Assembly: GCF_034140825.1 (NCBI RefSeq)
Contig: NC_089039.1
Coordinates: forward strand, 193,501 to 257,500
Length of the DNA stretch: 64,000 bases
Reading direction: 5' to 3'
DNA from: Oryza sativa Japonica Group
Taxonomy: Eukaryota; Streptophyta; Magnoliopsida; Poales; Poaceae
Shown: positions 50,200-62,778 of the stretch, piece after piece
How positions within the stretch are numbered: position 1 is the first letter of the stretch
Layout: each line of letters opens with the position of its first letter
Translations under genes and position numbers: made by a program
Notes under the pieces: model-generated
Database searches by the model: none
What the model was told of the DNA's origin: nothing
The model's input: only the letters and a program-made list of their open reading frames with translations

Positions 50200-53100
50200 G
50201 CGGTGGTCGGAGGTTGCCCTCACCTTCGACCAGACCGACCACCCGCCGTGCGTTGCCCGGGGAGGACAGATCGCGATGGTGGTTTCCCCCACCGTTTGCA
50301 ACGTGAAGTTGGGGCGTGTCCTCATAGACGGGGGTGCAGCTCTCAACATCCTTTCCCCCGCAGCCTTTGACGCCATCAAGGCCCCGGGGATGGTGCTTCG
50401 GCCGTCCCAGCCGATTATCGGTGTGACGCCGGGGCACACTTGGCCGCTAGGTCATATCGACCTCCCGGTCACCTTCGGTGGATCCGCCAACTTCCGCACG
50501 GAGCGGGTGAACTTCGATGTGGCGGACCTCAGTCTGCCCTACAACGCGGTCCTGGGGAGGCCCGCGTTGGTGAAGTTCATGGCGGCGGTCCACTACGCCT
50601 ACCTCCAGATGAAGATGCCGGGCCCCGGTGGCCCCATCTCTGTCCATGGCAACCTCAAAGTCGCGCTTGCTTGTATGGAGCAGCGCGCGGACCACCTCGC
50701 CGCCGCGTCCAAGCCCGAGGGTGGCAACGAGAGGCTCAGCACCTCCGTCCCAGCCGCCCCGAGGCAGCGGATGATCACGTGCGACGAGGTCCCGGTCAAG
50801 GAGGTTGCCCTGGGCGACGGCCCGTCCAAGACCACACGAATCAGTGGTCTTCTGGACGGCAAATAGGAAGACGCGCTTGTCTCCTTCCTGCGGGCAAACG
50901 CCGACGTCTTCGCCTGGAGACCGGCGGACATGCCCGGGGTCCCCAGGGAGGTGATTGAGCACCGTCTCGCCGTGCGGCCGAGCGCAAGGCCGGTCCGGCA
51001 GAAAGTGCGGCGGCAGGCCCCGGAACGTCAAGACTTCATCCGCGAGGAGGTGGCGCGACTTCTGGAGGCCGGATTCATCCGAGAGGTTATCCATCCCGAG
51101 TGGCTGGCGAACCCGGTCGTCGTTCCCAAAGCGAACGGCAAGCTTCGGATGTGCATCGACTACACCGACCTTAACAAGGCATGTCCTAAGGACCCTTACC
51201 CCCTGCCACGCATAGATCAGATTGTCGACTCCACCGCGGGGTGCGACCTTTTGTGTTTTCTAGATGCATACTCTGGTTATCATCAGATTCGCATGGCTAG
51301 GGAGGATGAGGAAAAAACTGCTTTCATTACCCCCATAGGAACTTATTGTTATACGACAATGCCTTTCGGGTTAAAGAATGCGGGTCCTACTTTTCAACGT
51401 ACTACTCGAATTTCTTTGGGTAGCCAGATAGGACGCAATGTTGAGGCCTATGTTGATGACTTGGTTGTGAAGACGCGCAACCAAGAGACCTTACTCTCGG
51501 ATCTAGCGGAAACTTTCGAAAGTCTCCGCTCCGCCCGCATAAAGCTGAACCCCGATAAGTGCGTGTTCGGCGTGCCTGCGGGCAAGCTTCTCGGGTTCTT
51601 GGTCTCTGCCCGAGGCATCGAGGCCAACCCCGAGAAGATACGAGCTATAGAGCGGATGCGCCCCCCCAGCAAGCTTAGGGATGTGCAATGCGTCACCGGC
51701 TGCATGGCCGCCCTAAGTCGGTTCATATCGAGGCTGGGAGAGAAGGCACTGCCCCTATTTAAGCTCCTCAAACGCTCCGGGCCGTTTACCTGGACGGAGG
51801 AGGCTGAGCGGGCCCTCACTCAGTTGAAGGCGTACCTCAGTTCTCCCCCAGTCCTGGTCGCCCCGGAGCCAGATGAGCCGTTGCTACTCTACCTGGCGGC
51901 AACCCCGCATGGGGTCAGCGCGGCGTTGGTCGTGGAGCGCAACGAGGACAACCCTCACTCCGTGCATCCCCACCCTGCGTCGACTCGACCCGGGAGAGAG
52001 CAGGCAGGAGAGGCCCCCGAGCCGAATGGCGGCCCGAGGCCCCCGACGGCCGGAGCTGGCCCTCCGCCTGCTTGTCCGACGGTGCCAGGCGCCCCCGACC
52101 CCCAGGATGGCCCCGGGGCCACTGCGGGAAGGCCGCGCCTGTCGCCCTCTGACCCCGAGGTCGTCGGCACAGAAGCCGAGTGCGCCCCGCGTGGCCTCTC
52201 GGACGAAGAACGCCCTGGAGATGCGGCCCCTGGCGAAGAGGATCGGCCCCGCCGAAAGGTGCAGCGGCCCGTCTACTTCGTTAGTGAGGCCCTCCGGGAC
52301 ACCAAGACCCGATACCCTCAGGCCCAGAAGATGCTTTACGCTATTCTGATGGCTTCGAGGAAGTTGCGCCATTATTTCCAGGCGCATCGGGTCACGGTGG
52401 TCACGTCTTACCCCCTCGGCCAAATCTTGCATAACCGAGAGGGTACTGGACGGGTGGTGAAATGGGCAATCGAACTCTCTGAATTCGATTTGCGCTTTGA
52501 ACCACGCCACGCGATCAAGAGCCAGGCCCTCGCCGACTTTGTGGCGGAGTGGACCCCAGCCCCTGAGCCCATCTCCGTCCCCGAGGCCAGCTCGGGCCCC
52601 TCGCAGCTGCCTCACACCGCCTACTGGGTGATGTAGTTCGACGGCTCCCTATCTCTTTAGGGCGCCGGTGCGGGGGTCACGTTGACCTCGCCAAGCGGAG
52701 ACGTCCTCAGATACCTGGTCCGCCTCGACTTTCGGGCGACCAACAATATGGCGGAGTACGAGGGACTCCTTGCGGGACTCAGAGTGGCAGCTGGACTGGG
52801 GATCCGCCGCCTCCTGGTGTTAGGCGACTCCCAGTTGGTCGTTAACCAGGTCTGTAAGGAGTACCGGTGCTCTGACCCGCAGATGGACGCTTACGTGCGC
52901 CAGGTGCGGCGTATGGAGCGCCATTTCGACGGGATAGAGCTTCGGCACGTGCCCAGACGGGATAACGCGGACGCCGACGAACTCTCAAGGCTCGCTTCCT
53001 CGCGAGCCCAGACCCCACCGGGCGCCTTTGAAGAAAGGCTTGCCCAGTCGTCGGCGCGACCCGACCCCCTAGGGGAGACGGACGCGCCTGAACGGCCCCC

Positions 53101-54403
53101 GAGGCCCGTCGGAGTCCAGGCCTCGGGACCCGAGGGGAGCGCTCCCAGTTCCCCTAGATTGATTGCTTGGATCACTGAAATCCAGGCGTACCTCGCAGAT
53201 AAGACTCTACCCGAGCACCGCGAAGGGAGTGAACGCGTCCAGCGCATCTCTAAGCGCTACGTGCTGGTGGAAGGGACCTTCTATCGGCGCGCGGCTAACG
53301 GAGTCCTCCTGAAGTGCATTCCTCGGGAACAAGGTGTCGAGCTTCTTGCCGATATCCATGAAGGCGAGTGCGGAGCCCACTCCGCCTCACGCACCTTGGT
53401 TGGCAAGGCCTTTCGCCAGGGTTTCTATTGGCCGACGGCTCTCAACGATGCGGTTGACCTGGTCCGGCGGTGCAGGGCGTGCCAGTTCCACGCCAAGCAA
53501 ACCCATCAGCCGGCCCAGGCCCTGCAGACCATACCTCTTTCGTGGCCGTTTGCTGTCTGGGGGCTCGATATCCTGGGTCCGTTCAGGCGGGCCCCGGGCG
53601 GGTTCGAGTATCTGTATGTCGCTGTCGACAAGTTCACTAAGTGGCCCGAGGCTTATCCGGTCATCAAGATCGATAAGCACTCCGCGCTTAAATTCATCAG
53701 GGGCATCACTGCTCGGTTTGGGGTGCCTAACCGTATCATTACGGATAACGGCACCCAGTTCACTAGTGAGCTCTTCGGTGACTACTGCGAAGACATGGGC
53801 ATCAAGCTCTGCTTCACCTCCCCCGCCCACCCCAGAAGCAATGGCCAAGTGGAGCGCGCCAACGCGGAAATCCTCAAGGGCCTCAAAACCAAAACCTTCA
53901 ACATCCTCAAGAAGCACGGCGACTCGTGGATCGAGGAGTTGCCAGCGGTGCTTTGGGCGAACCGAACCACGCCAAGCCGAGCAACCGGGGAAACGCCTTT
54001 CTTCCTCGTCTACGGCGCGGAGGCGGTTCTCCCATCCGAGCTCACCCTGAGGTCCCCTCGGGCCACCATGTACTGCGAGGCTGATCAAGATCAGCTTCGC
54101 AGAGATGACCTCGACTACTTGGAAGAACGAAGGCGGCGCGCGGCCCTTCGAGCCGCGCGCTACCAGCAGAGCCTGCGGCGCTACCATCAGCGTCACGTCC
54201 GGGCCCGATCACTCTGCGTCGACGACCTCGTCCTACGCCGCGTCCAAACGCGTGCTGGACTGAGCAAGCTCTCACCAATGTGGGAGGGTCCGTATCGAGT
54301 GATCGGCGTCCCCCGGCCGGGCTCCGTTCGGCTGGCCACGGGCGACGGCACAGAGCTGCCTAATCCGTGGAACATCGAACACCTTCGTCGCTTCTACCCC
54401 TAG
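50200..54403 (+). mobile_element. pol region of the Gypsy element
   Basis: Order of parts: aspartic protease (around 50300), reverse transcriptase (about 51000-51650; [11 protein letters not shown] and YVDD motifs), RNase H (about 51800-52550), a second archaeal-type RNase H (about 52680-53000; NNMAEYEGLLAGL, LGDSQLVVNQV), integrase with an HHCC-type zinc region (about 53350-53500) and a catalytic core (WGLDILGPF, ITDNGTQFTS). Fossil copy with about two or three breaks. Confidence 0.9.
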
Positions 54404-55027
54404 TGGGGGTCGGTTGTCAGGTCTCGGGCTCGGGCCAACCCCGCGCCCCCCCGGGCGTGCAGGGTTGGCCGGGGGCTACCACATGCATATCCTTATCTTT
54501 TTTCTCTTCCGTATTTCAGTAAAAGCATTTTCGATTTCCTGAGGATTGTGTCTATGCTATCGTTTCCTTTTGAAGAATCTTGGCTTGAATTAGCACGCTC
54601 GTGCCCGACCCTGCCCTCGGTGGCCCGGGCCGGCTAAAATCGCCAAACGGGGCCCAGAACCGAGCCGTGCCCCGGGGCGTGGTGAACTCCGGGGGGGGGG
54701 GGAATCGGCAAAGGCCCACAATCGGGTCATCCATAACCCTCGGTCACCACGCTCCCGGCCTGGCCAGTCTCGACACGCGGATCTCCCCAGGCACTAGCCC
54801 CGACCCGCGCCACTTGAGGTTGGGACCTGGGCACGAGCCCTCGTTCAAGCCAAGACACAGAAGGACCGCGGCACGGACCATCCTCGTCTCATACACACAA
54901 CAAACTTAACTGACGCAGAAATTTCCTCTTTACTTGATTACAGATTAAATCAGTCTATACAAGAAGGGGGCCCGAAGGCCTCGGAAGAAGAAGGAAAAGT
55001 TATTAAGATTGGCGGGGGCCTGGGGGC

Positions 55028-57585
55028 TCACTCCGACGCCCCCGGGCCGTCGGCCTCGTCGTCGCTGTCGTCCGCGCCGTCGTCACCGCCCTCCTCGTCG
55101 GAGTCGAGCGCGAACGCGAGTCGAGGGGCTGTACCCTCGAAGCTGTGGACGATGTGGTCGGCGGCGTCCCGGACCCTCGCACGTGCGCCATCCTCGGTTC
55201 CGGGAGGGAACTCTTCCAGCGCTGCCCACGGGGAGAAGTCAGGGTTCCTGGCCTGGTAGCTTGCCAGTGCGAGCTCCACCGCCCCCCGGGCGAGGTCCCT
55301 CGAGGATGACTTGATCGCCTCCTCGAGCTCCTCGGGGAGCCGCTGGAGGGTCCCGGCCATCTCTGAGAGGCGCTGGGCGAGGCCCCCCTGGTTGGCGGCG
55401 TATTTCATGGTCCGCCCGCCCCAGAGGCCCACCTGCCGCCCGGCACGGTCTAGACGGGAGACGGCGTCCCGAAGCATGCCAGGCCCTACCTCGCCCGCCA
55501 AGCGGAGGGCTTCGACCTCCCCGGCGGACGAGTCCAGCGCGCCCTGCAGCTCGGTGATGGTGTGTTCGGCGGCTGCGAGGCGGGCGGCTAGGTCGCCGTC
55601 GCCCGCGGCCGCCCCACCGCTGCACGCTCTCGCGTCCAGCTCCTTCGCTCGCGCCTCGAATTCAGCGGCCCGCTGATCCAGTGCGGCCCTCTCGGCGCGG
55701 GCGCCTTCCAGATTGAGGCGCGCCAGCTCCTCCCGCCGCTGCGCCGCAGCCTCGGCCTCCTCGAGAGCTCGCTCCTGCTCAGTGAGCTCGTCCTCGCGGA
55801 GGCGGAGTGCGGACTCCTCTTCGGCGCAGGCGGCCTCGTGCGCCGCCAGCGTTGCCTCCCGGATGGCGACGGCGGCCTCGCGACCCGCCAGTTCCCTCTC
55901 CTTCGTGTCCAGGGCGCGGGCGCGCTCCTCCAGCACCGTGGCGCGAGCCTCAAGGGCCTCTTCGCGCTGCCGGGACGCGTCGAGCTTCTTCTCTAGCTCC
56001 GCCGCCTGGCTCCCGTATAGGAGGCAGAGGTCGTCCCGCACCGCGTTGAACACGGCGGTGGCGATGAGGGCAGTCTCCCGCTCGTCCTCCACTTCCCTGG
56101 CGATCTCCGCCAGGTCCCTACGACGGGCCTCGAGCTCTGAGGCGTGCCGGCGGTGTGCCTTGCGGCCCGCCTCCACCATGGCTTCCACCGAGCGCCGCCC
56201 CTCTTCGACGCGCGCCCACGCCGCATCGACCTCCGCCCGCTCTGCCTGCAGGACCTCCATCTGGGCTCTTAACCCGTCCAACACCGTGGTGTTCGCAGCG
56301 GCCAAGGCCTGCAAGAGGGGTTCTGCGCTCAGTGGGGCAGCGGAAGGTAGAGGGGAGAGCCGCCTCGGTGTGGGCGCCGCGCGGCTCGGTCCGCCGATGG
56401 ACGTGCCGGACTCGGGGGCGTTCCCCGAGGCTGGCTCGCCCCAAGCATCGCCCGAGGGGTCGGGCCCGAGTGGCGCGCCCGCGGCCTCGTCGTGGGCGGC
56501 CTCGGAAGTCGTCGTTGCCTCGGGCGGAGTCGGGTCGGGGACTTGGCAGGCCGCCCTGCGTACGCGCGCCGCCTCCGTCTCCCGGACGGACTCCTCGGCC
56601 CGGCGGAGTCTGGCCTCCTCCCAAGCGGCTTCCTCAGCCTGGCGAGCCCGGACGGCCTCCTGGGCAGCTTCTTCGGCTTCCCGGAGGCGGTCTGCGGCTT
56701 CTCGCCGGTCAGCTCCCCGCCTCCGGGCCTCCGCGGTCGCCGTCTCCTCGGCCTCAGACCGGCCGGACTTGGAATGGCGGGAAGGGCGCGACGGGATCTC
56801 GCTGAGGCAGAAGAAAAACCAGAAGACGAAAAACGGGTGAGTGAAAACTCCCAGGCGCCCCGGGCGCACCGCTGGAGCGGCGCGATCCGGCGACGAAGGT
56901 AATCGCCGTACACCATGGCCCCCGTGAGCCCCTGGGATCGCAAACCAGCCAGGCGGTCAAGAACGGCGTCGTAGCCGTCTCCCAGATCTACCGGCGCCCG
57001 CCAGCTGGAGGCCTGCGCCGGGGGCTGGCTCGGAAGTCGGAGGCGCGCTTCGTCGGCGAGAGGGGTGTAGAACCAGTCGCTCTTCCAGTCGTCCCACTTC
57101 TTGCGAAGGACGCAGGGAATGTAGCGGTTCAGCACCGGCCCCCGCGGCTGGAAGTAGCAGCCACCGACTACCGACGGTGGCGACACCGGCTGTACGGTGA
57201 AGAACCACCGGAACAGCCGGAGAGATGGGCGCACCCCGATGAACATCTCGCATAGGTGCGCGAAGATGGCCAACGTCATTACCGCGTTGGGGGTGAGGTG
57301 CGCCATCTGGAGATTATAAAGCTCCAGAACATCCATGAAGAAAGAAGAGAATGGCGGGACCAGCCCTGCCATTGCGAAGGAAAGGAAGAATACGGACCGC
57401 CCCGGGTAGTGTGGTGCCGGGCGTCCCTCACCCAGCGCGACCACCTCCCGGCCGGTGGCAGATTCCGGCATGAATCGGCGCGGCAGCCCGGCCTGCCTCT
57501 CGCTCACGATGCGAGAAGGCGGCAGCACGCTACCGTCGAGCGGTGCGGAGCCCCGTGCCATGACACCGGCGGAGGAGGGGCTTGA
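55028..57585 (-). mobile_element. Antisense ORF region of the Gypsy element (gypsy-type transposase-like domain and coiled coil)
   Basis: Two long minus-strand open frames lie between integrase and the 3' LTR. The upstream one (about 56850-57560) carries a stretch like the Pfam 'putative gypsy type transposon' domain (PF04195) common in rice elements: FMDVLELYNLQMAHLTPNAV, then FIGVRPSLRLFRWFF. The downstream one (about 55030-56790) is an Ala/Glu/Arg-rich, strongly coiled-coil-like stretch of roughly 590 residues. Antisense ORFs in this position are known in Tat-type elements. Function is unknown. Confidence 0.78.
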
Positions 57586-58143
57586 GAGCGAGTGAGTGCG
57601 GCGAAGGTAGGGCACAGGAAACGAGAAGTTAGAACGCAAGCGGCGAAGGCAAGGGGAATAATGGCGAGAGGAAGGAAACGAATCTCTTCCTCGGCGTCTT
57701 TATACCCTTACCAACGCTATGCCCGGCTCCTCGCTTCCCGCGCCCACTATCTCGCCCCCTCGTTTCTCGCGCCCACTCCTCCACTAATCCCGCTCGCCCG
57801 TTTGCGGCGCACGAGGCGGATGTGCGGCCGTGGCAGTCGAGATGGCATATATCGTGCGCACGTTAACTACGCTCGCCGACCGATGCACCATCATCACATC
57901 TCCAGGCGAAACGAACCGGCTCGTCCCAATTCGCGCGCTACTCAAGTAATGTAGCGGTCTTGAAGAAAGCCGCTCATTATTATCGGTCGGTTTTTCCCTT
58001 GCCGATGCGCGCGATTTGCGACCACTGGATTCCTGCCCGCCTGTAGAGACCGGCCCCACCTGTCACCAGGCCTAAGAAGTGGCGTCACGCCCGAGCGCTT
58101 TCCTCGAGGAGGGCGATCGCCCTGGCATAACGCCGGGGGCTAC
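57586..58143. other. Non-coding stretch before the 3' LTR of the Gypsy element
   Basis: No open frame with recognisable content. On the minus strand it is the natural promoter side of the antisense ORFs. It ends in a G-rich GCCGGGGGCTAC just before the LTR, a likely polypurine tract. Confidence 0.55.
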
Positions 58144-59402
58144 TGTCGGTGACATGGGACCGGGGGTATCTTGACTAGAGGTTTGGGGCAGCTGCAGTCA
58201 CCCACGTGGCCTGACCCCCTCGGGGGGGTCGGGCCCGAGGGTGATGTGGCCGCCCCTCCCTCTGTCTCCCCGAGGGGTCGGGCCGCTCCCGTTTCGGCCC
58301 CGAGGGCTGGGGCGCCCCGACCCCCTGTGGGTTTGGCGCCACGTGTGTGGGTTAGGTGAGCACAGCGGCGCTCACCTAACCGCGTTTATTGCGGGTTGGA
58401 CGAGCGCCCCACGCCGCATTTAATGCAGCGCAGCACACTCGTTCGGTCCGTGACAGGTCACAGTGTGTGACCGGTCACATACCGGTCAGATCGCGGGTTA
58501 GGTGGCAACAGGCGGCCTTTCGCACGCCTCGCCCCGTCCCGTCGGAATGATGAGAGCCTCTATGCACTCGTCCCTAGCCGGAGCCGGCGTGCTGACTCCT
58601 GGAGTTAGCACGTCAGTCCCGGCTAGATTCATACCAGGCTTCATCGCAACCATTACAAGGAAGTCATTTTATGAAGAAGGGCTGACGTGTGGCATGCTAA
58701 ACTGACGCGTGGTAGACAAGAATGACCGGTTTGTGACTGGTCTGACGCCGGTCACGTCATCGGCAGACAACCGTGCTCCCACGTTGCGCCTGCTTCCGGC
58801 GGAGTGGAGGTAGGTATGGCCCATCCCATCAGAGGGTCATTCGGACAACAGCCATGGCAAATCTCCGCCCATTAATGAGGGAGTAATAGGGAGATCCCCG
58901 GTGTCAGGCGAGTGATGACGCTGGGCCTCACTCAAAGACAAGCTGTGATTTAGCTTCCAGGCGAAGGCGCAAGCCAGTTTTTTCTTTTTTGGGAAGATAG
59001 GGTGAGTCCCCACCCAAAAGAAGAGTAGGTAGAAGTGGTGCAGGTGGGATCCCCTTGAGATATAAAAGGACCTTGCCCACTTAAGAACGGGGGAGCTGGG
59101 GAAAGAGGGGGGAGAAGACCTGAGCTCGTAGAGGAGAGAAAGAGGAAGAGGGTTTCTAGAGTTTGAACTCTCTTGCTCTCCAGCTCTTTGTAACTCCTTC
59201 ATACACAGATCCACCAGAACACAGGAGTAGGGTATTACGCTTCTCAGCGGCCCGAACCTGTCTACATCGCCCGTGTCTTGCGCATTTGCTCTCTCGCGAA
59301 ACATTCCACAGATCGAGTGCTTAGAACCTCACCTAGCGCCCCCGGCCGAACCGGCAAGGGGGGCCCGCGCGGTCTCTCGGTGAGGAGCCCCACGCTCCGT
59401 CA
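58144..59402 (+). repeat. 3' LTR of the Gypsy element
   Basis: Nearly identical to 47131-48393; a 3-bp and a 1-bp length difference and about ten substitutions were counted by eye. Confidence 0.95.
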
Positions 59403-62400
59403 CCGGCGATCACGTACCCGAGCGCAAGGTATTCCTCCATCGCTTGGACAGACAGGCCGCCCCTAATATCTGCAATCTAGGAGTTGTTGCAGAGAGCGGC
59501 AGCCACTGTGATGTCACTCAGCTTGACGAAGGAGAAAAGAATTGGGAATCTGTACTGCACTGATCCTCCGTCTGGCAACAAGCTATCGCACCAAAACGAG
59601 GTAGAGGCTCCGTTCCCCAGCAGTACTTTGCTACTAGCGGCAAAGCAGTGCAGTGACTTTCTGTCAGCTAGAGGTGCAATGCGCGTCCAAGAACACTCTG
59701 GCTCAGCGCGGCACAGCCAAATCCACCGAGTGCGAAGCGCAATTCCCATTAGGCGTAGGTTTCTGATCCCTAGTCCCCCCTGCTCGATAGAGAGGCAAAG
59801 CTTCTCCCAAGCCACCAAGCTGCAAGAGCCCGCAGCATCTTCATCACCCTTCCAAATGAAACCCCAGCATTTCTTCTCAATTTCGTTGATCGCCCAGGCT
59901 GGTAGTTCCAAGACGGACATGAAGTAGAGTGGGAGCGCCATTAACACATGCTTGATCAGGGCTAGACGGGCATCTGGAGATAAAAGCTTGGGCTTCCAGC
60001 CAGCCAAATTTTTGGCAAGCCTATCCATCATCAGTTGGATTTGCACTTTCGTCGGTTTACGCACAGAAAGCGGCAGCCCCAAGTAAACAATCGGCAATTG
60101 CTTGATTGGGCATGTCAACACCTCTGTGACCTCTTCAATTTGAACATCAGTGCAATGGATCAGGGTCAACGAGCTCTTGGCTAGGTTGGAAACCAAGCCG
60201 GTGGCGTCACCCATCAACTTGAGTATGAAGTGGATCATCAGCGCGTCCCGCCGAGAAGGATGGAAGAAGATGATGGCATCATCCGCATAGATTGAGGCGC
60301 GAAGTGGCAAGGAACCCGTAGCAAGTGGGGAAAGCACGCCACGGCTCGCTGCCGTGGAGCAGAGAGCCGCAAATGCCTCCATCACAATGACGAAAAGCAA
60401 CGGCGAGAGTGGATCCCCTTGCCTGAGTCCCCGAGCTAGCTTGATCCTTTGAGTGTCTCTACCATTGATGGTGACGGTGGTTGACGAAGTGAAAAGCAAA
60501 GCAGAAACACAGTCACGCCATCGAGCGCCGAAGCCCAAATGTCGAAGCAGCTCCAAAAGGAATTCCCAAGATACCGTATCAAAAGCTTTTGCGATGTCAA
60601 TCTTCAACAGCATGGCAGGCGTTTTGGACCGATGCAACTTTTTAACTACACCATGAACGTAGAGGAAGTTCTCTTGTATTCTTCTGCGCCTAATAAAGGC
60701 TGACTGTGCAGGCCCGATCAATTCATCCATTCTCGGGGCGAGACGAAGTGCTAGAATTTTGGTCAGGATCTTGGCGAAACTGTGAATCAAACTAATTGGG
60801 CAAAAGTCAGTTAGTTGATTCGGGTCCTCTTTCTTGGGCAGGAGGATGATGGAAGCTGTGTTGACGAGATGTAGGTGCTGGGAATTCGCTCTCCACGCGT
60901 CCCCAAAATATTGAGGAAATAGTTGTATGCAGCCTGTAGCTTATCTTCTTCAGTGGTAGCATAGACACCATCATGACAGAGGGTAGGAATTGCTTTCTTT
61001 CTTCGACGTGCATTGATCTTAAGGCGAAAAAATTGTGCCGTTGTGCCGCTATGCTTGAGGAATAACAACCTGGCTCGCTGACGGAGCCTAATGTGCTCCA
61101 GGGAGGCGAGAGCAAGGCATCGTCCCTTCAAGGTAGCACGCAGCGATCGCTCCTCTGCCGAGAGAAGCCGGTCGTCCTGGGCCTTGTCCAGCTGAAGAAT
61201 AATTTCATGAGCCACTGCGAGCTGCTGCCGAAGTTCGTTGATTCGCCTAGCCCCCCACGAACGAAGAGATGTGGCAGTAGATTTCAACTTGAGATGGAGG
61301 GAGGAAACAGAGTTGGAGCCCGACGGCGCAGCCGCCCAAGCTTGCCGGACCACTTCCTCAAACCCATCTAGCTTGGTCCAGAAAGACTCAAACTTATACT
61401 TTCTCGGACGGTGCATCATGTTATCGCAAGCCAAAAGCAGAGGGCAGTGGTCGGAAGCGGACGAACTGAGAGCTTGCAAATGGGCATCCTGGAAAATTTC
61501 CTCCCATTCCCCATTAATCAACACTTTATCAATTTTGGTTAAGGTTGGCTGCTCTTGTTCACTGCTCCAAGTATACCGGCGCCTGAACTGATAAACTTCA
61601 CGGAGCTCCAGAACGTCAATAGTTTGTCTAAACTTGTTAATCAGTCTGCGATTCACATTGCCATTGTTCTTGTCACCCTCCGAGGCCAACAAGTTAAAGT
61701 CACCAACCACCAGCAGCTCCTCTAGAAAAAGGATTTTGTCGCCGTCGGACTGCGGCCCGTAGACATTGGTAAGCCTTCCAAATTACAAAATCTGAGAGAG
61801 AGAGCGACCACCTTCCTTTATGCAGGCAAGAAACAGAGAAGAGATCACTCCTCCAAGCCGTGAACAGGCCCCCTCTAGTTCCATCAGCAGGAATGAAATC
61901 CGCACAGTCTAACACAGGACCACAAGACTGGTTCTGCAACCGCTGGTCCAAAACAGCCAATTTAGACTCTTGACAACAAAAAATGGACGCACTAGAAGTT
62001 CTAACAACATCAGCTACTAGGGACCTTTTGCCCCTAACATTCCAAACTAAAAGACTACAAGACATAGAGACTCATGGGCTTCCACCACCAGAAAACAGAG
62101 CAATCAGGCCGCCCCGCAGACAGGGATCGCCACGCTGCACAGCGCCGCAAGTGCCTGCACATGAGACGGCGCGAGGGGTGATTTAAACAGCTCCAGGTAC
62201 CGCAAGAGGTCCTGCTCTTCAACCTTGTTCTCGTTGTCGACGACGCCGAGTCTTTTCATCACGACGCGTTGCGCCCATGGCGGTGTGTAGGGAGCTGGGC
62301 GAGAGCGGTGTCTTGGCTGCCGAGGCCTCTTCCCAAGGATGGATGTCGCCGGCGGAGTCGGCCTCAGACATGGCGGCGGCAACTGAAGCACTGAGTGGCT

Positions 62401-62660
62401 GGCCAGGCTGCAAAGCTGGGCCACTCGAGGGTGAAGTGCGCTCCTCCAGCCCAGACCCAGACGGCTGAAGCGGGAAAGGTCGTGGGCCTTGAAGTTCTCT
62501 CCGGCGGCAGTAGACTCGGTTTGGGCCGAAGAAGCGCCAATCCGGCCCATCTTGAGATTCCTGGGGGACGTCGTCGAAGTAAACAAGCAGATAGAAGAGA
62601 GGAAGCACGCACACACTTGTGAGTTGTGAGTCTTCCACTAACGAGTTCAAGTCAAAGCGG
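59403..62660 (-). mobile_element. LINE (L1-type), 5' and central part, minus strand, 5'-truncated
   Basis: Read on the minus strand: the C-terminal end of ORF1 (about 62104-62616; last residues include SHVQALAALC, a common end of plant LINE ORF1), the ORF2 endonuclease start (62065, SLLVWNVRGKRS), endonuclease C-part (VGDFNLLASEGD, SASDHCPLLL), and reverse transcriptase (59477-60790; DIAKAFDTVSWEF, GLRQGDPLSP, YADDAIIF). ORF2 is broken: the endonuclease is split between two frames near 61700-61790, the frame changes again near 60800, and an in-frame TAG occurs at 59477 before the sequence continues to the Gypsy junction. The LINE is about 4 kb in total with the part at 46396-47130. The 5' end is a truncation; its exact position and the target-site duplication could not be fixed by eye. 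Confidence 0.88.
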
Positions 62661-62694
62661 TTGGCGCCAAAACTGCATACTCGATCCATCTGAC

Positions 62695-62703
62695 TATATA
62701 TAC
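62695..62703 (+). promoter_or_regulatory. TATA box of the third PGIP-like gene
   Basis: CTATATATACTTAC about 80 bp upstream of the start codon, lying within about 100 bp of the last LINE-like sequence. Confidence 0.6.
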
Positions 62704-62778
62704 TTACTACACGTACCAACAACCAACTCAGGATATAAATTAACTCAGCAAGGAAAGGAAAGATTAAGATTATATTGG

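Larger units (their letters stand above)
47131..59402 (+). mobile_element. Ty3/Gypsy LTR retrotransposon, Tat-type lineage, nested in a LINE
   Basis: About 12.3 kb with LTRs of about 1.26 kb (47131-48393 and 58144-59402) that start TGTCGGTGAC and end CTCCGTCA. A 5-bp target duplication CCGGC (47126-47130 and 59403-59407) lies inside the LINE. Parts in order: 5' LTR, primer-binding region just after 48393, gag, protease, reverse transcriptase with RNase H, second RNase H, integrase, then a long non-gag/pol region with antisense ORFs, and 3' LTR. A second RNase H, no chromodomain and an antisense ORF region point to the Tat group rather than a chromovirus. By eye the two LTRs differ at about ten positions plus two small indels (about 0.8%), suggesting roughly 0.3 million years at a commonly used grass rate. 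It is structurally complete, but the coding part looks broken in about two or three places. Confidence 0.93.
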
